50,601 nt of DNA from contig RDZG01000092.1 in the NCBI GenBank assembly GCA_004293915.1, positions 1 to 50,601 on the forward strand, given 5' to 3'. The position numbers were made by a program, and so were the translations under genes. Origin of the DNA: Bacteroidota bacterium (GTDB lineage: Bacteria; Bacteroidota; Bacteroidia; Cytophagales; UBA9547). Every line of letters starts with the position of its first letter. Position 1 is the first letter of the stretch. The notes under the pieces are model-generated. The model saw nothing but the letters and a program-made list of their open reading frames with translations. It was not told where the DNA came from and made no database searches. Of this stretch, positions 35,363-44,762 are shown one piece after another.

Positions 35363-36901
35363 ATGATTTTCAAAAATTATACAAACAAGTTTGCATCCTT
35401 GGGTATGTTATGCTTGGCAAACATTTTTTCATCAGAAGCACAAAATTTAGTACTAAATCCAGATATGGATCCAAAATCGGGTGCAGAAATTAATGGATTT
35501 GGACAAATTTCTAAAGCAGAAAATTGGTCTACGGCTAGTGCTGGAACAGTAGATTATTTTTCTAGCTCGGCAACAAATTCAGAATTAAAAACGCCTTCAA
35601 ATCGTCAAGGAAATCAATCGCCAGCACAAGGTGATCGTTATGCCGGTATTATTGCATATGAAAACAATATTTATTCTGAGTATGTGCAAGTTAAGCTTTC
35701 TCAAAAATTAGAAAAAGGGGTTTCTTATGCTGTAAGTTTCAAAGCTAGTTTATCAGAAAAAAGTGCTAAAGCTGTAAAAGGCTTGGGAGCATTATTAACA
35801 AGTTCTAAAAACTGGTATTTTCATTCTGATTACATGAATAAAATGCCAAGTATACAAAGCATGAATTTTGTATCTGATGTGAATTCTTGGACTGAAATTT
35901 CAGGTACTTATATTGCTCAAGGTGGCGAAGAATTTGTTACTATTGGCTTTTTTGTTCCAAAATCGCAACAAGATTCTACTGCAAAATTATATGTGCAAGA
36001 TGTTGCTACTGGCGATTCTTACCAAAGAGCATATTATTATATAGACGATGTAATTGTAAAAGGAGGTACGGCTTCACCAATGCCAATGCCACAGGCTCCT
36101 GTTGCAAAACCAGTTGCTATAAGTCCCAAAGACAGAGATGGCGATGGCATTTTAGATTCAAAAGATGCTTGTCCAGATGTTGCTGGCGTAGCGAAATTTA
36201 AAGGATGTCCAGATTCTGATAATGATGGAATTGAAGATTCAAAAGATGCTTGTCCGACAGTTTATGGTATTGACAAATTTGTAGGTTGCCCTGATACAGA
36301 TGGCGATGGAATACAAGATTCAAAAGATGCTTGTCCAACAATTCCTGGTGAAGAAAAATTTGCAGGTTGTATTGATTCAGATAAAGATGGTATAGCTGAT
36401 AATTTAGACAAATGTCCGTATGTGGCTGGATTAGAGCCTCTTAAAGGTTGTCCAGATGGTGATGCCGATGGAGTTGCAGATGGCGATGATGTTTGTCCAA
36501 CAATAAAAGGTTTGGCTGAAAACAAAGGTTGTCCTGCAGTAGATGAAAAAACTAAACAAGCATTGAAAAAAGCACTTTCAGGTGTTCAATTTGAAACAGG
36601 AAAAGATGTAATTAAACCAACCTCTTTCCCTATTTTAGATAATGTAGTTTCGATTTTGAAAGAACATCAAGAATACAAATTAGACATTGCAGGACATACA
36701 GACAATGCTGGAGATAGAAAGAAAAATACACTTTTATCGGAAAAACGTGCTGCTGCTGCAAAAAATTACTTAATCAAAAAAGGAATTCAAGCTAATAGAT
36801 TGCGTTCGGAAGGTTATGGACCAGACAAACCAATTGCAGATAACAAAACACCTGCTGGAAAAGCCAAAAACCGTAGAGTAGAATTTACAGTAGAATTTTA
36901 G
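35363..36901 (+). CDS. OmpA family protein with thrombospondin type 3 repeats
   Basis: The 512-aa outer-membrane or periplasmic protein has a signal peptide (to SSEAQ) and an N-terminal jelly-roll-like domain (about 25-240: NLVLNPDMDP, SYAVSFKASLSEKS, YYIDDVIVKGG). Five calcium-binding TSP3 repeats follow (DRDGDGILDSKDACPDVAG and relatives, about 253-395). A C-terminal OmpA peptidoglycan-binding domain contains LDIAGHTDNAG and KAKNRRVEF. It ends 20 bp before a strong terminator. A structural link between outer membrane and wall is likely; the N-terminal ligand is unknown. Confidence 0.9.
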   Translation: MIFKNYTNKFASLGMLCLANIFSSEAQNLVLNPDMDPKSGAEINGFGQISKAENWSTASAGTVDYFSSSATNSELKTPSNRQGNQSPAQGDRYAGIIAYENNIYSEYVQVKLSQKLEKGVSYAVSFKASLSEKSAKAVKGLGALLTSSKNWYFHSDYMNKMPSIQSMNFVSDVNSWTEISGTYIAQGGEEFVTIGFFVPKSQQDSTAKLYVQDVATGDSYQRAYYYIDDVIVKGGTASPMPMPQAPVAKPVAISPKDRDGDGILDSKDACPDVAGVAKFKGCPDSDNDGIEDSKDACPTVYGIDKFVGCPDTDGDGIQDSKDACPTIPGEEKFAGCIDSDKDGIADNLDKCPYVAGLEPLKGCPDGDADGVADGDDVCPTIKGLAENKGCPAVDEKTKQALKKALSGVQFETGKDVIKPTSFPILDNVVSILKEHQEYKLDIAGHTDNAGDRKKNTLLSEKRAAAAKNYLIKKGIQANRLRSEGYGPDKPIADNKTPAGKAKNRRVEFTVEF

Positions 36902-36920
36902 AAATATTAATTGATTCATA

Positions 36921-36954
36921 AAAAAGGGTTCGTTTTTTTAAACGAACCCTTTTT
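36921..36954. terminator. Bidirectional terminator between ompA-like gene and lrp
   Basis: AAAAAGGGTTCGTT and AACGAACCCTTTTT form a 14-bp perfect stem around a 6-nt loop. With T tracts on both strands, it serves both convergent genes. Confidence 0.92.
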
Positions 36955-36960
36955 TGTTAC

Positions 36961-37419
36961 TTAAACTTTTATGATGGCATCTGGTTTATAGTCGGCAAGT
37001 ACAATCATACTCGACATGTTTCCTATTTCTTCGATTTGGCTTAGTTTTTCTAATATTAGTTTATGATAAGAGGCAATATCTTCGGTTAGAATTTTGATTA
37101 AAAAATCGCCATTTCCAGTAACATTATAACAGCCTAAAACCTCGGGTAAAGCAGTGATTTTTTCAACAAAACTACTTATTTGCCCCACTTTATGACTTGA
37201 TAATGTGATAGTTATAAAAATTGTAACTCCTAATCCCAATTGTTTTGTATCGAGTTTTGCATGATAGCTTTTTACAATTCCAGATTGTTCGAGTTTTTTT
37301 ACTCGCTCTAGCGTAGGTGCAGGCGAAAGTCCAATATCTTTTGCTAATTGCGAATTGGTAATATTCCCATTGTTTTGTAAAATTTCAAGTATCTTTTTAT
37401 CTATTGCATCAAGTTTCAT
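36961..37419 (-). CDS. Lrp/AsnC family transcriptional regulator
   Basis: The 152-aa regulator has an N-terminal winged helix (KLDAIDKKILEILQNNGNIT, QLAKDIGLSPAPTLERVKKLEQSGIVKSY, residues 2-54) and a C-terminal RAM/AsnC effector domain (VTIFITITLSSH, GCYNVTGNGDFLIKIL). Members sense amino acids and control their metabolism or transport. The ligand here is unknown. It is transcribed divergently from the ubiA-like gene across a 72-bp gap, which is a plausible site for its operator. Confidence 0.92.
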   Translation of the reverse strand: MKLDAIDKKILEILQNNGNITNSQLAKDIGLSPAPTLERVKKLEQSGIVKSYHAKLDTKQLGLGVTIFITITLSSHKVGQISSFVEKITALPEVLGCYNVTGNGDFLIKILTEDIASYHKLILEKLSQIEEIGNMSSMIVLADYKPDAIIKV

Positions 37420-37491
37420 GGTTGCTGTTGAAGTTAATAATCTTGTTCAAAGCTACATTTTTATTTTTCTTTCAAACAAATATTTTTTAAA

Positions 37492-38379
37492 ATGTATAGA
37501 TTTGTAATAGTGAAACAAATTTGGGACCAATTCTACGCATTTTTACGATTAATTCGCATTCAAAATTTAATTATTTTGTTGCTTTTGCAATATTTTGGTC
37601 GCATTTTTTTGATTGATAATCAATTGTCTTTCATAGCGTTAGTTACCGAAATCCCTATTTTTGTTTTAGCTCTTTCAACAATTTTGGTGGCAGCTTGTGG
37701 TTATATCATCAATGATTATTACGATATCAAAATTGATATGATAAATAAACCAAATCAAGTTGTAATTGGTAAACAAATTAATCGAAGAAATGCTATTATT
37801 TTTCATGTAATTTTGAATTTTTTAGCTGTGTTTCTATCTCTGATTTTACTTTCATGGCGGGTAGCTATATTTATGTCTGTTTGTATTTTTTTACTATGGA
37901 TTTATTCAAATTATTTTAAAAGAACTGCATTTTGGGGTAACTTAATTATCTCATTTTTAGCATTTTCAGCACTTTTTATATTATTTCTTTATTACAAATC
38001 AAACTTGGAGCGAATTTTGTTTTTTTCTACGTTTGCTTTTTTAACTACCCTCATTAGAGAAATTGTAAAAGATATAGAAGATATGCGTGGCGATGAAATT
38101 TTTGATTGTAAAACTTTACCAATCATTTGGGGAGTTCAAAAAACTAAAATTTTAGTGTTTATAATTTTGATTTTGACGCTAAGCTTGATTTTGGGTTCAA
38201 ACTATTTTATTACTGCACAACTTTACATTTATTTGATTTTATTTTGTTTATTGCCTTTGTTATTCGTGAGTTATAAACTAGCCACAGCAGACAAAAAAAC
38301 AGATTACAATTTCATTAATTTTTGTATTAAAATCATAATGATATTTGGGATTAGTGGAATGATAATTTTGAAAATATAA
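37492..38379 (+). CDS. UbiA-family prenyltransferase (geranylgeranylglycerol-phosphate type)
   Basis: The 295-aa polytopic membrane enzyme has the two Asp-rich motifs of UbiA enzymes: NDYYDIKIDMINKP (about residues 74-87) and KDIEDMRGDEIFDCKTLP (about 195-212). It has around eight hydrophobic segments. Bacteroidota homologues are usually annotated as geranylgeranylglycerol-phosphate geranylgeranyltransferase, but the polar acceptor cannot be proved from sequence. A menaquinone or heme role is possible. It is followed by purN with 3 bp between stop and start, so the pair is cotranscribed. Confidence 0.88.
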   Translation: MYRFVIVKQIWDQFYAFLRLIRIQNLIILLLLQYFGRIFLIDNQLSFIALVTEIPIFVLALSTILVAACGYIINDYYDIKIDMINKPNQVVIGKQINRRNAIIFHVILNFLAVFLSLILLSWRVAIFMSVCIFLLWIYSNYFKRTAFWGNLIISFLAFSALFILFLYYKSNLERILFFSTFAFLTTLIREIVKDIEDMRGDEIFDCKTLPIIWGVQKTKILVFIILILTLSLILGSNYFITAQLYIYLILFCLLPLLFVSYKLATADKKTDYNFINFCIKIIMIFGISGMIILKI

Positions 38380-38382
38380 AAA

Positions 38383-38958
38383 ATGATAAAGCCTAAAAAT
38401 ATTGTGTTATTTGCCTCAGGTTCAGGCTCTAATGTTGAAAATATTGTTAATTATTTTTCAAAAACAAAAACAGCAAACATTACGCATTTGTTTTGCAATA
38501 AACCCGATGCATTTGTGCTAGAAAGGGCAAAACGTTTAAAAATTCCAGCTACTGTTTTCTCAAAATTAGATTTTTATGATACTGATTTTGTATTGAATAA
38601 ACTTAAAGAATTAGATACCGATTTGATTGTATTGGCTGGTTTTTTATGGCTTACTCCACCACAAATTATTAAAAAGTATACAAACAAAATTATAAACATC
38701 CACCCTGCACTTTTACCAAAATTTGGCGGCAAAGGTATGTATGGTATGCATGTGCATCAAGCTGTTTTGGCAAACAAAGAAACCGAAACAGGCATTACCA
38801 TACATTTTGTAAATGAAAAATATGACGAAGGTAAAATTTTGTTTCAAGCTAAAGTAAAAGTTGAAGAAACTGATAGCTTAGATGAAATTGCAAATAAAAT
38901 TCATCAATTAGAATATTTACATTTCCCAAAAGAGATAGAAAAAATTTGTTTGAGCTAA
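38383..38958 (+). CDS. purN: Phosphoribosylglycinamide formyltransferase
   Basis: PurN transfers formyl from 10-formyl-THF to GAR in purine synthesis. The 191-aa product has FASGSGSNVENI near the N terminus, LAGFLWLTP, and the catalytic INIHPALLPKFGGKGMYG segment (Asn and His of the active site, about residues 105-122). The late motif TGITIHFVNEKYDEG contains the catalytic Asp. Its last codon overlaps the end of the convergent flippase gene by 4 bp. Confidence 0.95.
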   Translation: MIKPKNIVLFASGSGSNVENIVNYFSKTKTANITHLFCNKPDAFVLERAKRLKIPATVFSKLDFYDTDFVLNKLKELDTDLIVLAGFLWLTPPQIIKKYTNKIINIHPALLPKFGGKGMYGMHVHQAVLANKETETGITIHFVNEKYDEGKILFQAKVKVEETDSLDEIANKIHQLEYLHFPKEIEKICLS

Positions 38959-40259
38959 GTTTGTAATTTATTTTTTAAGTATTTTATTAAATACCAAGTT
39001 GGAAACCAACTACTTACAGCAATATGGCTTATTAAAGTTCCTAATGCAATGCCTCTCAATCCATAATCTTTATATAGAAAAATAGAAAGAAAGATATTAG
39101 CAAAAATTTCTATTATGCTTACTATACTCTGTATTTTTATAATATTTAATCCTCCCATAAACCAAGCCGTTACGCTTGAAAGCGAATGAAAAACAATAAA
39201 AATAGAGAAAATATAGATTAAAACTACATCGTACTCAAACCGATTCCCAAGCCAAATTTCCAGAATTTTTATGCCAAATAAAGATAAAAATATGGCTACT
39301 CCTGTAGATGTTAAAAAAGTAACAATCCAAACTTTCTTATAAATATCAAAAACAGCACTGAAATTATTTTGAGCAATGAATGCTGATACTTTTGGAGTTT
39401 TTACTGTATTAATTACGAAAATAAATTTTTCTGAAATAGTAACAAATCTAAAAATTACTGCATATAAACTAACATAAGCTGCTCCCATAAAATGCGAAAT
39501 CAAAATATTATCTGTGTTCATAATTACCAAAACACTAAGTGTGTAAAGAAAAAAATAAATGCCACTTTTATATAGTGTTTTTAAATAATTGAAATCAAAA
39601 TATTTAAAATTAAGCGAGAAAAATTGGAGTTTTTTTGAGATATAAAAATTGTAAAATATCTGAGATGTATTGCACACAAAATATAAAATGGCAATTGCAA
39701 CTATATCAAAACCAGTTGCAATAAGCAAAATACTTCCTAATCCGTTTACACAAATTTTGACAATTTCTGCTATATTTCGAGTTGTGATTTTATGATTTAT
39801 AAGTAATATTAAATCAAAAAAACCAAATAAAAATACAACTAAAAAAGCTAAAAATGAAAACAAAAAAGTGAATTTGGCTTTAGTTAAAAAATCAGCCGTA
39901 ACTATAAAAAGAGTATCAAAATTATAAATAATGATTCCAAAAAATAGTAAGCTAAAAATCCCAACAAATAAAAATGTAAAAAATACGGTATTAATCAGTT
40001 TTTGAGTTATTGCAAAATCTGCTTTATGTTGATTAAGTTCCAAATAAAAAGCATTTCCCAAACCCAAAGCTCCCATCGAAAAATACATCGAAATATTAGA
40101 AACCAACTGCCAAATTCCATATTGTTCTTTGCCCAAATTTTTGAGCATAAAAGGAGTTAAAAATGCAAAAATGAGTATATTAACAGCAATAGCTCCATAG
40201 CTTGTTGCCATTTGATGTAAAAAATTAAAATGTTTTTTAAAAAACTCTTTAATTTTCAT
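38955..40259 (-). CDS. Wzx-like polysaccharide flippase (MOP superfamily)
   Basis: The 434-aa, highly hydrophobic protein has about 12-14 membrane segments. It begins KHFNFLHQMATSYGAIAVNI and has LVSNISMYFSMGALGLGNAF in the second helix pair, as in O-antigen and polysaccharide exporters. It is the last gene of a minus-strand run and overlaps the upstream glycosyltransferase gene by 11 bp. It would move lipid-linked oligosaccharide across the inner membrane. Confidence 0.85.
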   Translation of the reverse strand: MKIKEFFKKHFNFLHQMATSYGAIAVNILIFAFLTPFMLKNLGKEQYGIWQLVSNISMYFSMGALGLGNAFYLELNQHKADFAITQKLINTVFFTFLFVGIFSLLFFGIIIYNFDTLFIVTADFLTKAKFTFLFSFLAFLVVFLFGFFDLILLINHKITTRNIAEIVKICVNGLGSILLIATGFDIVAIAILYFVCNTSQIFYNFYISKKLQFFSLNFKYFDFNYLKTLYKSGIYFFLYTLSVLVIMNTDNILISHFMGAAYVSLYAVIFRFVTISEKFIFVINTVKTPKVSAFIAQNNFSAVFDIYKKVWIVTFLTSTGVAIFLSLFGIKILEIWLGNRFEYDVVLIYIFSIFIVFHSLSSVTAWFMGGLNIIKIQSIVSIIEIFANIFLSIFLYKDYGLRGIALGTLISHIAVSSWFPTWYLIKYLKNKLQT

Positions 40260-41193
40260 TTTTGAAAACAGAATATATCTTATGGTTTATTCTAAAAATA
40301 TTGAACTTATTAAATACAAATTTCATAAATGATTTCAACAATTTTTTATTTTTCATTTTTATGATTTGTGTTTTAAATTTTGCAACATCAAATGTTAAAA
40401 CATACGATTTAAGTAATAAATATAAAATTTGGTGTTTTAAATAATAGAATTTTTCAGAAATAGGGCTAGGGAAATAATTTTCTAAAGCTACATACATGTT
40501 GTAGATGTTTTTATGTACTTTTTCTAAAGAAGCAGACGACCAATTTGCGGTTGCATGTATCCTGTATTTACCCATTATTTCGTTATGAAAATAATAATTT
40601 CCATGCGATAAGTTTAAAAAATGTAAGGGCCAATCGCCAAGCGATAGCGAATGAAAAATTTGAGGATAGTGATCAAAAGCTACTTTATTTCTGTACATTA
40701 AAGAAGCTGTATAAGCATGATTTTTTCCTAAAAAATCAGAAAAAGTATATGTATTTTTTGTTTTGTTATAGTTAATTGGTTTAAAAGTTGCGTTTTTTGT
40801 TTCCAGCATCACATCCATATTGTGAAAACTACCTATATAACGATTATTTATTTCTAAAAATGTTACTTGTTTTTGCAATTTTAATTCATCCGACCATAAA
40901 TCATCGCCTTCCAAAATTGCAATATATTTTCCTTTTGCAGCTTCTATTACATTAACAAAATTTGCAATCATTCCAATATTTTTTTCATAAAAAAATGGTT
41001 TAATAATATTTGGATGTTTTGTTACAAATTCTGCAACAATATTACGAGTTTTATCTGTAGAACAATCTTCACCAATTAAAACTTCTATTTGAAAATCTAC
41101 TTTTTGCATCAAAATACTTTCAATTGCCTGAGCAATATATAGCTCATGGTTGTAGGTAATCATGCAAATACTTACGAGTGGATTTTCTGTCAT
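40249..41193 (-). CDS. Family 2 glycosyltransferase
   Basis: The 314-aa GT-A enzyme opens with PLVSICMITYNHELYIAQAI and carries EVLIGEDCSTDKTR (nucleotide-binding Asp, about residues 38-51) and AILEGDDLW (the DxD-like metal site, about 92-100). It lies in a surface-sugar cluster and overlaps the flippase. The donor and acceptor sugars cannot be told. Its C-terminal ~80 residues are AT-rich and lysine-rich (KFKTQIIKMKNKKLL), which is common in such clusters. Confidence 0.9.
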   Translation of the reverse strand: MTENPLVSICMITYNHELYIAQAIESILMQKVDFQIEVLIGEDCSTDKTRNIVAEFVTKHPNIIKPFFYEKNIGMIANFVNVIEAAKGKYIAILEGDDLWSDELKLQKQVTFLEINNRYIGSFHNMDVMLETKNATFKPINYNKTKNTYTFSDFLGKNHAYTASLMYRNKVAFDHYPQIFHSLSLGDWPLHFLNLSHGNYYFHNEIMGKYRIHATANWSSASLEKVHKNIYNMYVALENYFPSPISEKFYYLKHQILYLLLKSYVLTFDVAKFKTQIIKMKNKKLLKSFMKFVFNKFNIFRINHKIYSVFKNEN

Positions 41194-41231
41194 TTATTTA
41201 TTTTTTGAACTAAATTAATAGTTAATTCAAA

Positions 41232-42317
41232 CTAATTTTGTTGAATATTATTTAAGATTAAGTTACAGATTTTCAAAATTATTTCGTTTTCAATATCTGG
41301 ATACAATGGCAAACACAAAATCTTTTTAGAAATATTGTCGGCAAACTTGCATTCCATTTTTTCAATATAGTTTAAAGTGGTTAAACTTGGATAAAAGTAC
41401 CTGCGAGGATAAATTTGGTTTTCGTTTAATATTTTTTTAACTGTTAAAAGTATTTCTTCGGATTCAAAAACTATAGGGTAATAAGCGGCATTATAAGTTA
41501 TAAAGTCGGCAATCTCTGGTCTAAATAGCGTTGGATTTTTTTTCAAAATAGAATCATATAATTGAAGTTTTTGCGTTCTATTTTCTATAATCCAATTTAT
41601 TTTTGGAAACAAAGCCAAGCCCATTGCTGCATGAAATTCGCAATTTTTTCCATTTATGCCCAATCCCCAAAATGCTTCTTGTCCATTATGCCCAAAATTT
41701 CGCATATATGAGATTTTATGAGCTAAATCATCATCGTTACAAATAATTGCTCCACCTTCGATGGTATGAAACAATTTTGTGGCATGAAAACTCAAAGTGG
41801 AAATATCTCCAAAATTTAAAATTGATTGTTTTTTGTATTTCACACCAAAAGCATGTGCAGCATCGTAAATTATTTTGAGGTTATTTTTTGTTGCAATTTC
41901 TTGAATTTTTTCTACTTCACAAGGGATTCCAAATACATGTGTTGCTAAAATTGCTTCTGTATTTGATGTTATTTTTTTTTCAATTTCTGCAGATGAAATT
42001 GTAAAATTAGAGGCGTTTATGTCTGCAAAGATGGGTTTACATCCCTCCCAACAAATGCTAGAAGTTGTAGCAACATAAGAAAATGGTGTAGTAATAATTT
42101 CTTTTTTTATTCCAAGTGCTTTAATAGCAATTTGCAATGCAATAGTGCCGTTATTTACGAAAAAAAGATGTTTTACTCCTAAATATTTTTTTAGTTTTTC
42201 TTCTAGTTCTAAAACCAGTGGACCATGATTTGTTAAATGTCCGCTTGCCCAAATTCCTTCAATATATGCAATATATTCTTTAATATCAGGAAGTATTGAT
42301 TTGGTTACTTGTATCAT
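41232..42317 (-). CDS. DegT/DnrJ/EryC1/StrS-family sugar aminotransferase
   Basis: The 361-aa PLP enzyme makes amino sugars on nucleotide carriers for glycans. Visible are NNGTIALQIAIKALG (phosphate-binding region), TTPFSYVATTSS, YDAAHAFG (PLP ring Asp152), and LSFHATKLFHTIEGGAI with the Schiff-base Lys181. Its start overlaps the stop of the preceding methyltransferase gene by 4 bp. The neighbouring transferases and the hexapeptide acyltransferase at 44089 would fit synthesis of an acylated amino sugar, but the pathway's dehydratase is not in view. Confidence 0.92.
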   Translation of the reverse strand: MIQVTKSILPDIKEYIAYIEGIWASGHLTNHGPLVLELEEKLKKYLGVKHLFFVNNGTIALQIAIKALGIKKEIITTPFSYVATTSSICWEGCKPIFADINASNFTISSAEIEKKITSNTEAILATHVFGIPCEVEKIQEIATKNNLKIIYDAAHAFGVKYKKQSILNFGDISTLSFHATKLFHTIEGGAIICNDDDLAHKISYMRNFGHNGQEAFWGLGINGKNCEFHAAMGLALFPKINWIIENRTQKLQLYDSILKKNPTLFRPEIADFITYNAAYYPIVFESEEILLTVKKILNENQIYPRRYFYPSLTTLNYIEKMECKFADNISKKILCLPLYPDIENEIILKICNLILNNIQQN

Positions 42318-43075
42318 TTTGAAACTATGTATAAAACTGATTTTTCAGAAATGCCATTTTTGTTATAATCAGTAATTTGAAGGCTGTTTTTATCTAAAAA
42401 TGTGAGTTTAAAACCTATTGATTTTATTCTATTTATATAATCTTGTTTATTATAAAGCCTTACGTGGTCGTATTGTCCAAATTTTGCCCAACGAATGGCT
42501 TCATTTTTTTCTAATGGGTCTTCAATGGTTTCAGTAACAGAAAGTATAATTGGAACCATTAAAATTCCAATTCCGTTTGGCTTTAAAATACGATACAACT
42601 CCGAAATGGCTTTTCTATCATCAAAAACATGTTCTAAAATATGAGAACAATTAAAAAAGTCTATTGAATCATTTTGATAAGGCAAATCTTGTATATCTAC
42701 TTTATCATCAACATTATTCATAAATAAATCAGCTGAGCGATAATTTAAAATGGGTATGTTTTTAAGATATTTTGATAATGATTGGCTTGGAGCAAAATCT
42801 ATAAAATTATACTTTTGAGTTTGATTCAAATTGCTGATTATATTCTGCCAATATAATTTGTAAAGTCTATCTCTATCGTTTGCGCCACAAGTTGGGCAAG
42901 TATATTGTTTTATATTTAATGTTTCGGCTTGGTTGATATCGTGTTTAAAATTATTTTCAATTAGTTTTTGAGAATAAAATGTTGGTAATTTTATATAACT
43001 AAAAAAACTTGTCAAACAAATTGGACATTTTTTGTTACTTAAAAACGACAATTTCATATTAAGTTTTTTATACAT
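42314..43075 (-). CDS. SAM-dependent methyltransferase with N-terminal zinc-finger-like motif
   Basis: The 253-aa class I methyltransferase begins with two CxxC-type pairs (CPICLTSF near residue 17; CPTCGANDRDR near residue 60), as in methyltransferases of sugar clusters. The SAM part is NFIDFAPSQSLSKYL rather than a glycine-rich loop. Post-motifs FFNCSHILEHVFDD and LKPNGIGILMVPI are typical. It is the first gene of the minus-strand sugar run. The missing glycine-rich motif I suggests altered or weak SAM binding. Confidence 0.8.
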   Translation of the reverse strand: MYKKLNMKLSFLSNKKCPICLTSFFSYIKLPTFYSQKLIENNFKHDINQAETLNIKQYTCPTCGANDRDRLYKLYWQNIISNLNQTQKYNFIDFAPSQSLSKYLKNIPILNYRSADLFMNNVDDKVDIQDLPYQNDSIDFFNCSHILEHVFDDRKAISELYRILKPNGIGILMVPIILSVTETIEDPLEKNEAIRWAKFGQYDHVRLYNKQDYINRIKSIGFKLTFLDKNSLQITDYNKNGISEKSVLYIVSK

Positions 43076-43110
43076 TCAGTTGATGATTTTATATTTTATA
43101 AATACAAAAA

Positions 43111-43929
43111 TTAAACCTGCATTGGCTTAGATGTAAAACTTCGATAGAGTACATAAGAACCAAAAATCACCATCGGAATACTTAATAATTGACCCATATT
43201 TAAGGGTAAACCGTTTTCAAAAGCAACTTGATTTTCTTTTGTAAATTCAGTCAAAATTCGCTGTGTAAATAACAAAACCACAAACCAACCAAAAATTCTG
43301 CCATAAGGAGTTTTTTCTTTTGTTTTTAAATATAAAAAAAGTAGGAATGCAAAAAGAAACACGCAAAAAATGCTTTCATAAAGTTGTGATGGATGTCTTG
43401 CAAAGTTTTCTGGAAATCCTTCAGGAGTAAGATTTTTAACAAAAATAAATCCCCAAGAAACATCAGTAGGTTTACCCACAATTTCTGAGTTCATCAAGTT
43501 GCCTAATCGAATAAATGCTCCACCTAAAGCAATGGTAATCACTAATCTATCTAATAAATATAGCCAAGTATAGCCTTTATATTTTCTTGAAAAAATAAAT
43601 ATTCCTAAAAGTATTCCTGCTGTAGCACCATGACTTGCTAAGCCACCTTCCCAGACTTTAAAAATTGAAATTGGGTTTGCCAAATAATATTCGGGTTCAT
43701 AAAATAGACAATGTCCTAACCGAGCTCCAATTATGGTAGAAAAAACCATATACATCAACAAGTTATCTAAATCTTTTTCGTCTCTACTTTCAAGTTTAAA
43801 AAACCAATGCATCAATTGTTGTCCGATTAAAAAACCACAAGCAAAAAGCAAACCATACCACCGAATAGCAAAACTGCCGATTTGAAATATTTCGGGACTT
43901 ACTTCCCAAGTAATTGAAAGAATAGACAT
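43111..43929 (-). CDS. lgt: Prolipoprotein diacylglyceryl transferase
   Basis: Lgt adds diacylglycerol to the lipobox cysteine of prelipoproteins in the inner membrane. The protein has about seven membrane segments, with SFAIRWYGLLFACGF near the start, GGLASHGATAGI, the Lgt signature GGAFIRLGNLMNSEIVG, and ARHPSQLYES with the essential His. The ATG at 43929 (272 aa) gives MSILSITWEVSPEIF, the usual N terminus; an upstream ATG at 43965 would add 12 residues. lgt and the nearby lipoprotein at 47518 are functionally compatible. Confidence 0.95.
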   Translation of the reverse strand: MSILSITWEVSPEIFQIGSFAIRWYGLLFACGFLIGQQLMHWFFKLESRDEKDLDNLLMYMVFSTIIGARLGHCLFYEPEYYLANPISIFKVWEGGLASHGATAGILLGIFIFSRKYKGYTWLYLLDRLVITIALGGAFIRLGNLMNSEIVGKPTDVSWGFIFVKNLTPEGFPENFARHPSQLYESIFCVFLFAFLLFLYLKTKEKTPYGRIFGWFVVLLFTQRILTEFTKENQVAFENGLPLNMGQLLSIPMVIFGSYVLYRSFTSKPMQV

Positions 43930-44088
43930 AAAATCAAATTGTGGTGCAATATGCAAAAAATACAAATAAATAGTGTTAAAATGTTTTTACAATTTGAATT
44001 TTTAGTTAACTTTTTATAAATGAAGCTTTGGATTTTATACATGGAAATTATTGAATTCTTGTGTATTTTTGTATCAAAAAAAATAATT

Positions 44089-44655
44089 ATGGGATTCTAT
44101 TCTGATGATGAATTAAAATCAATGGGTTTTTTACATATTGGTAGAAATGTAAAATTATCTAAAATGGCACAATTTTATAATACTGGAAATATATCAATTG
44201 ATGATAACTCAAGGATAGATGATTTTTGTATTTTAAGTGCAGGCAAATCTGGAATTAAAATTGGCAAAAACGTACATATTGCATGCTATTGTTCTTTAAT
44301 TGGAGAAGCGTTGATAGAGATGCATGATTTTTCTGGATTATCTTCAAAAGTTGCTGTTTATAGTAGTTCAGATGATTATTCTGGTTTAAGTCTTACTAAT
44401 CCAACAGTTCCATCAAAATATAAAAAAGTTCAAAATGGAAACGTAATTTTACAAAAGCATGTTATTGTTGGAGCTATGTCTGTAATTTTACCAAATGTTA
44501 CGATTGGTACTGGTTCTGCAATTGGTGCGCTGAGTTTAGTTACAAAATCATGTGAAGAATTTGGTATATATATTGGAAATCCAGCAAAATTTTTCAAAAA
44601 ACGTAGTCAAAGATTAATTGAGCTTGAAAAGCAATTTTATACTGAAGAAGCTTAA
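44089..44655 (+). CDS. Hexapeptide-repeat (left-handed beta-helix) acyltransferase
   Basis: The protein of about 188 aa contains hexapeptide-type repeats (ISIDDNSRIDDFCILS, IKIGKNVHIACYCSLIG, VIVGAMSVILPNVTIGTGSAIGALSLV), followed by IYIGNPAKFFKKR. This is the classic end of sugar O- or N-acyltransferases. The ATG at 44089 is preferred because MGFYSDDELKSMGF is the usual family start; an in-frame ATG at 44020 would add 23 hydrophobic residues. A TATTTTTG box at 44064-44071 fits a -7 element. It may acylate the amino sugar made by the cluster at 39-43 kb. Confidence 0.88.
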   Translation: MGFYSDDELKSMGFLHIGRNVKLSKMAQFYNTGNISIDDNSRIDDFCILSAGKSGIKIGKNVHIACYCSLIGEALIEMHDFSGLSSKVAVYSSSDDYSGLSLTNPTVPSKYKKVQNGNVILQKHVIVGAMSVILPNVTIGTGSAIGALSLVTKSCEEFGIYIGNPAKFFKKRSQRLIELEKQFYTEEA

Positions 44656-44734
44656 TTTTTTTATTTCACAACATTTTTTGTTTTTATTAAAAGCAAGCAA
44701 TTATAAAAGTATGCTGTAGTATTAATTTCTTGCT

Positions 44735-44742
44735 TATTTTTG
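44735..44742 (+). promoter_or_regulatory. Candidate -7 box for valS
   Basis: TATTTTTG fits TAnnTTTG and lies 20 bp before the valS ATG at 44763. No clear -33 TTG is seen at the expected distance. If used, transcription would begin near 44749, which rules out an in-frame TTG at 44730 as the start. Confidence 0.4.
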
Positions 44743-44762
44743 CATTTCAAACCAAATATTTA

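Noticed and set aside
44020-44088. Hydrophobic 23-residue N-terminal extension of the hexapeptide transferase
   Set aside because: The extension crosses a TATTTTTG promoter-like box and is not typical of the family; MGFYSDDEL at 44089 is the normal start.
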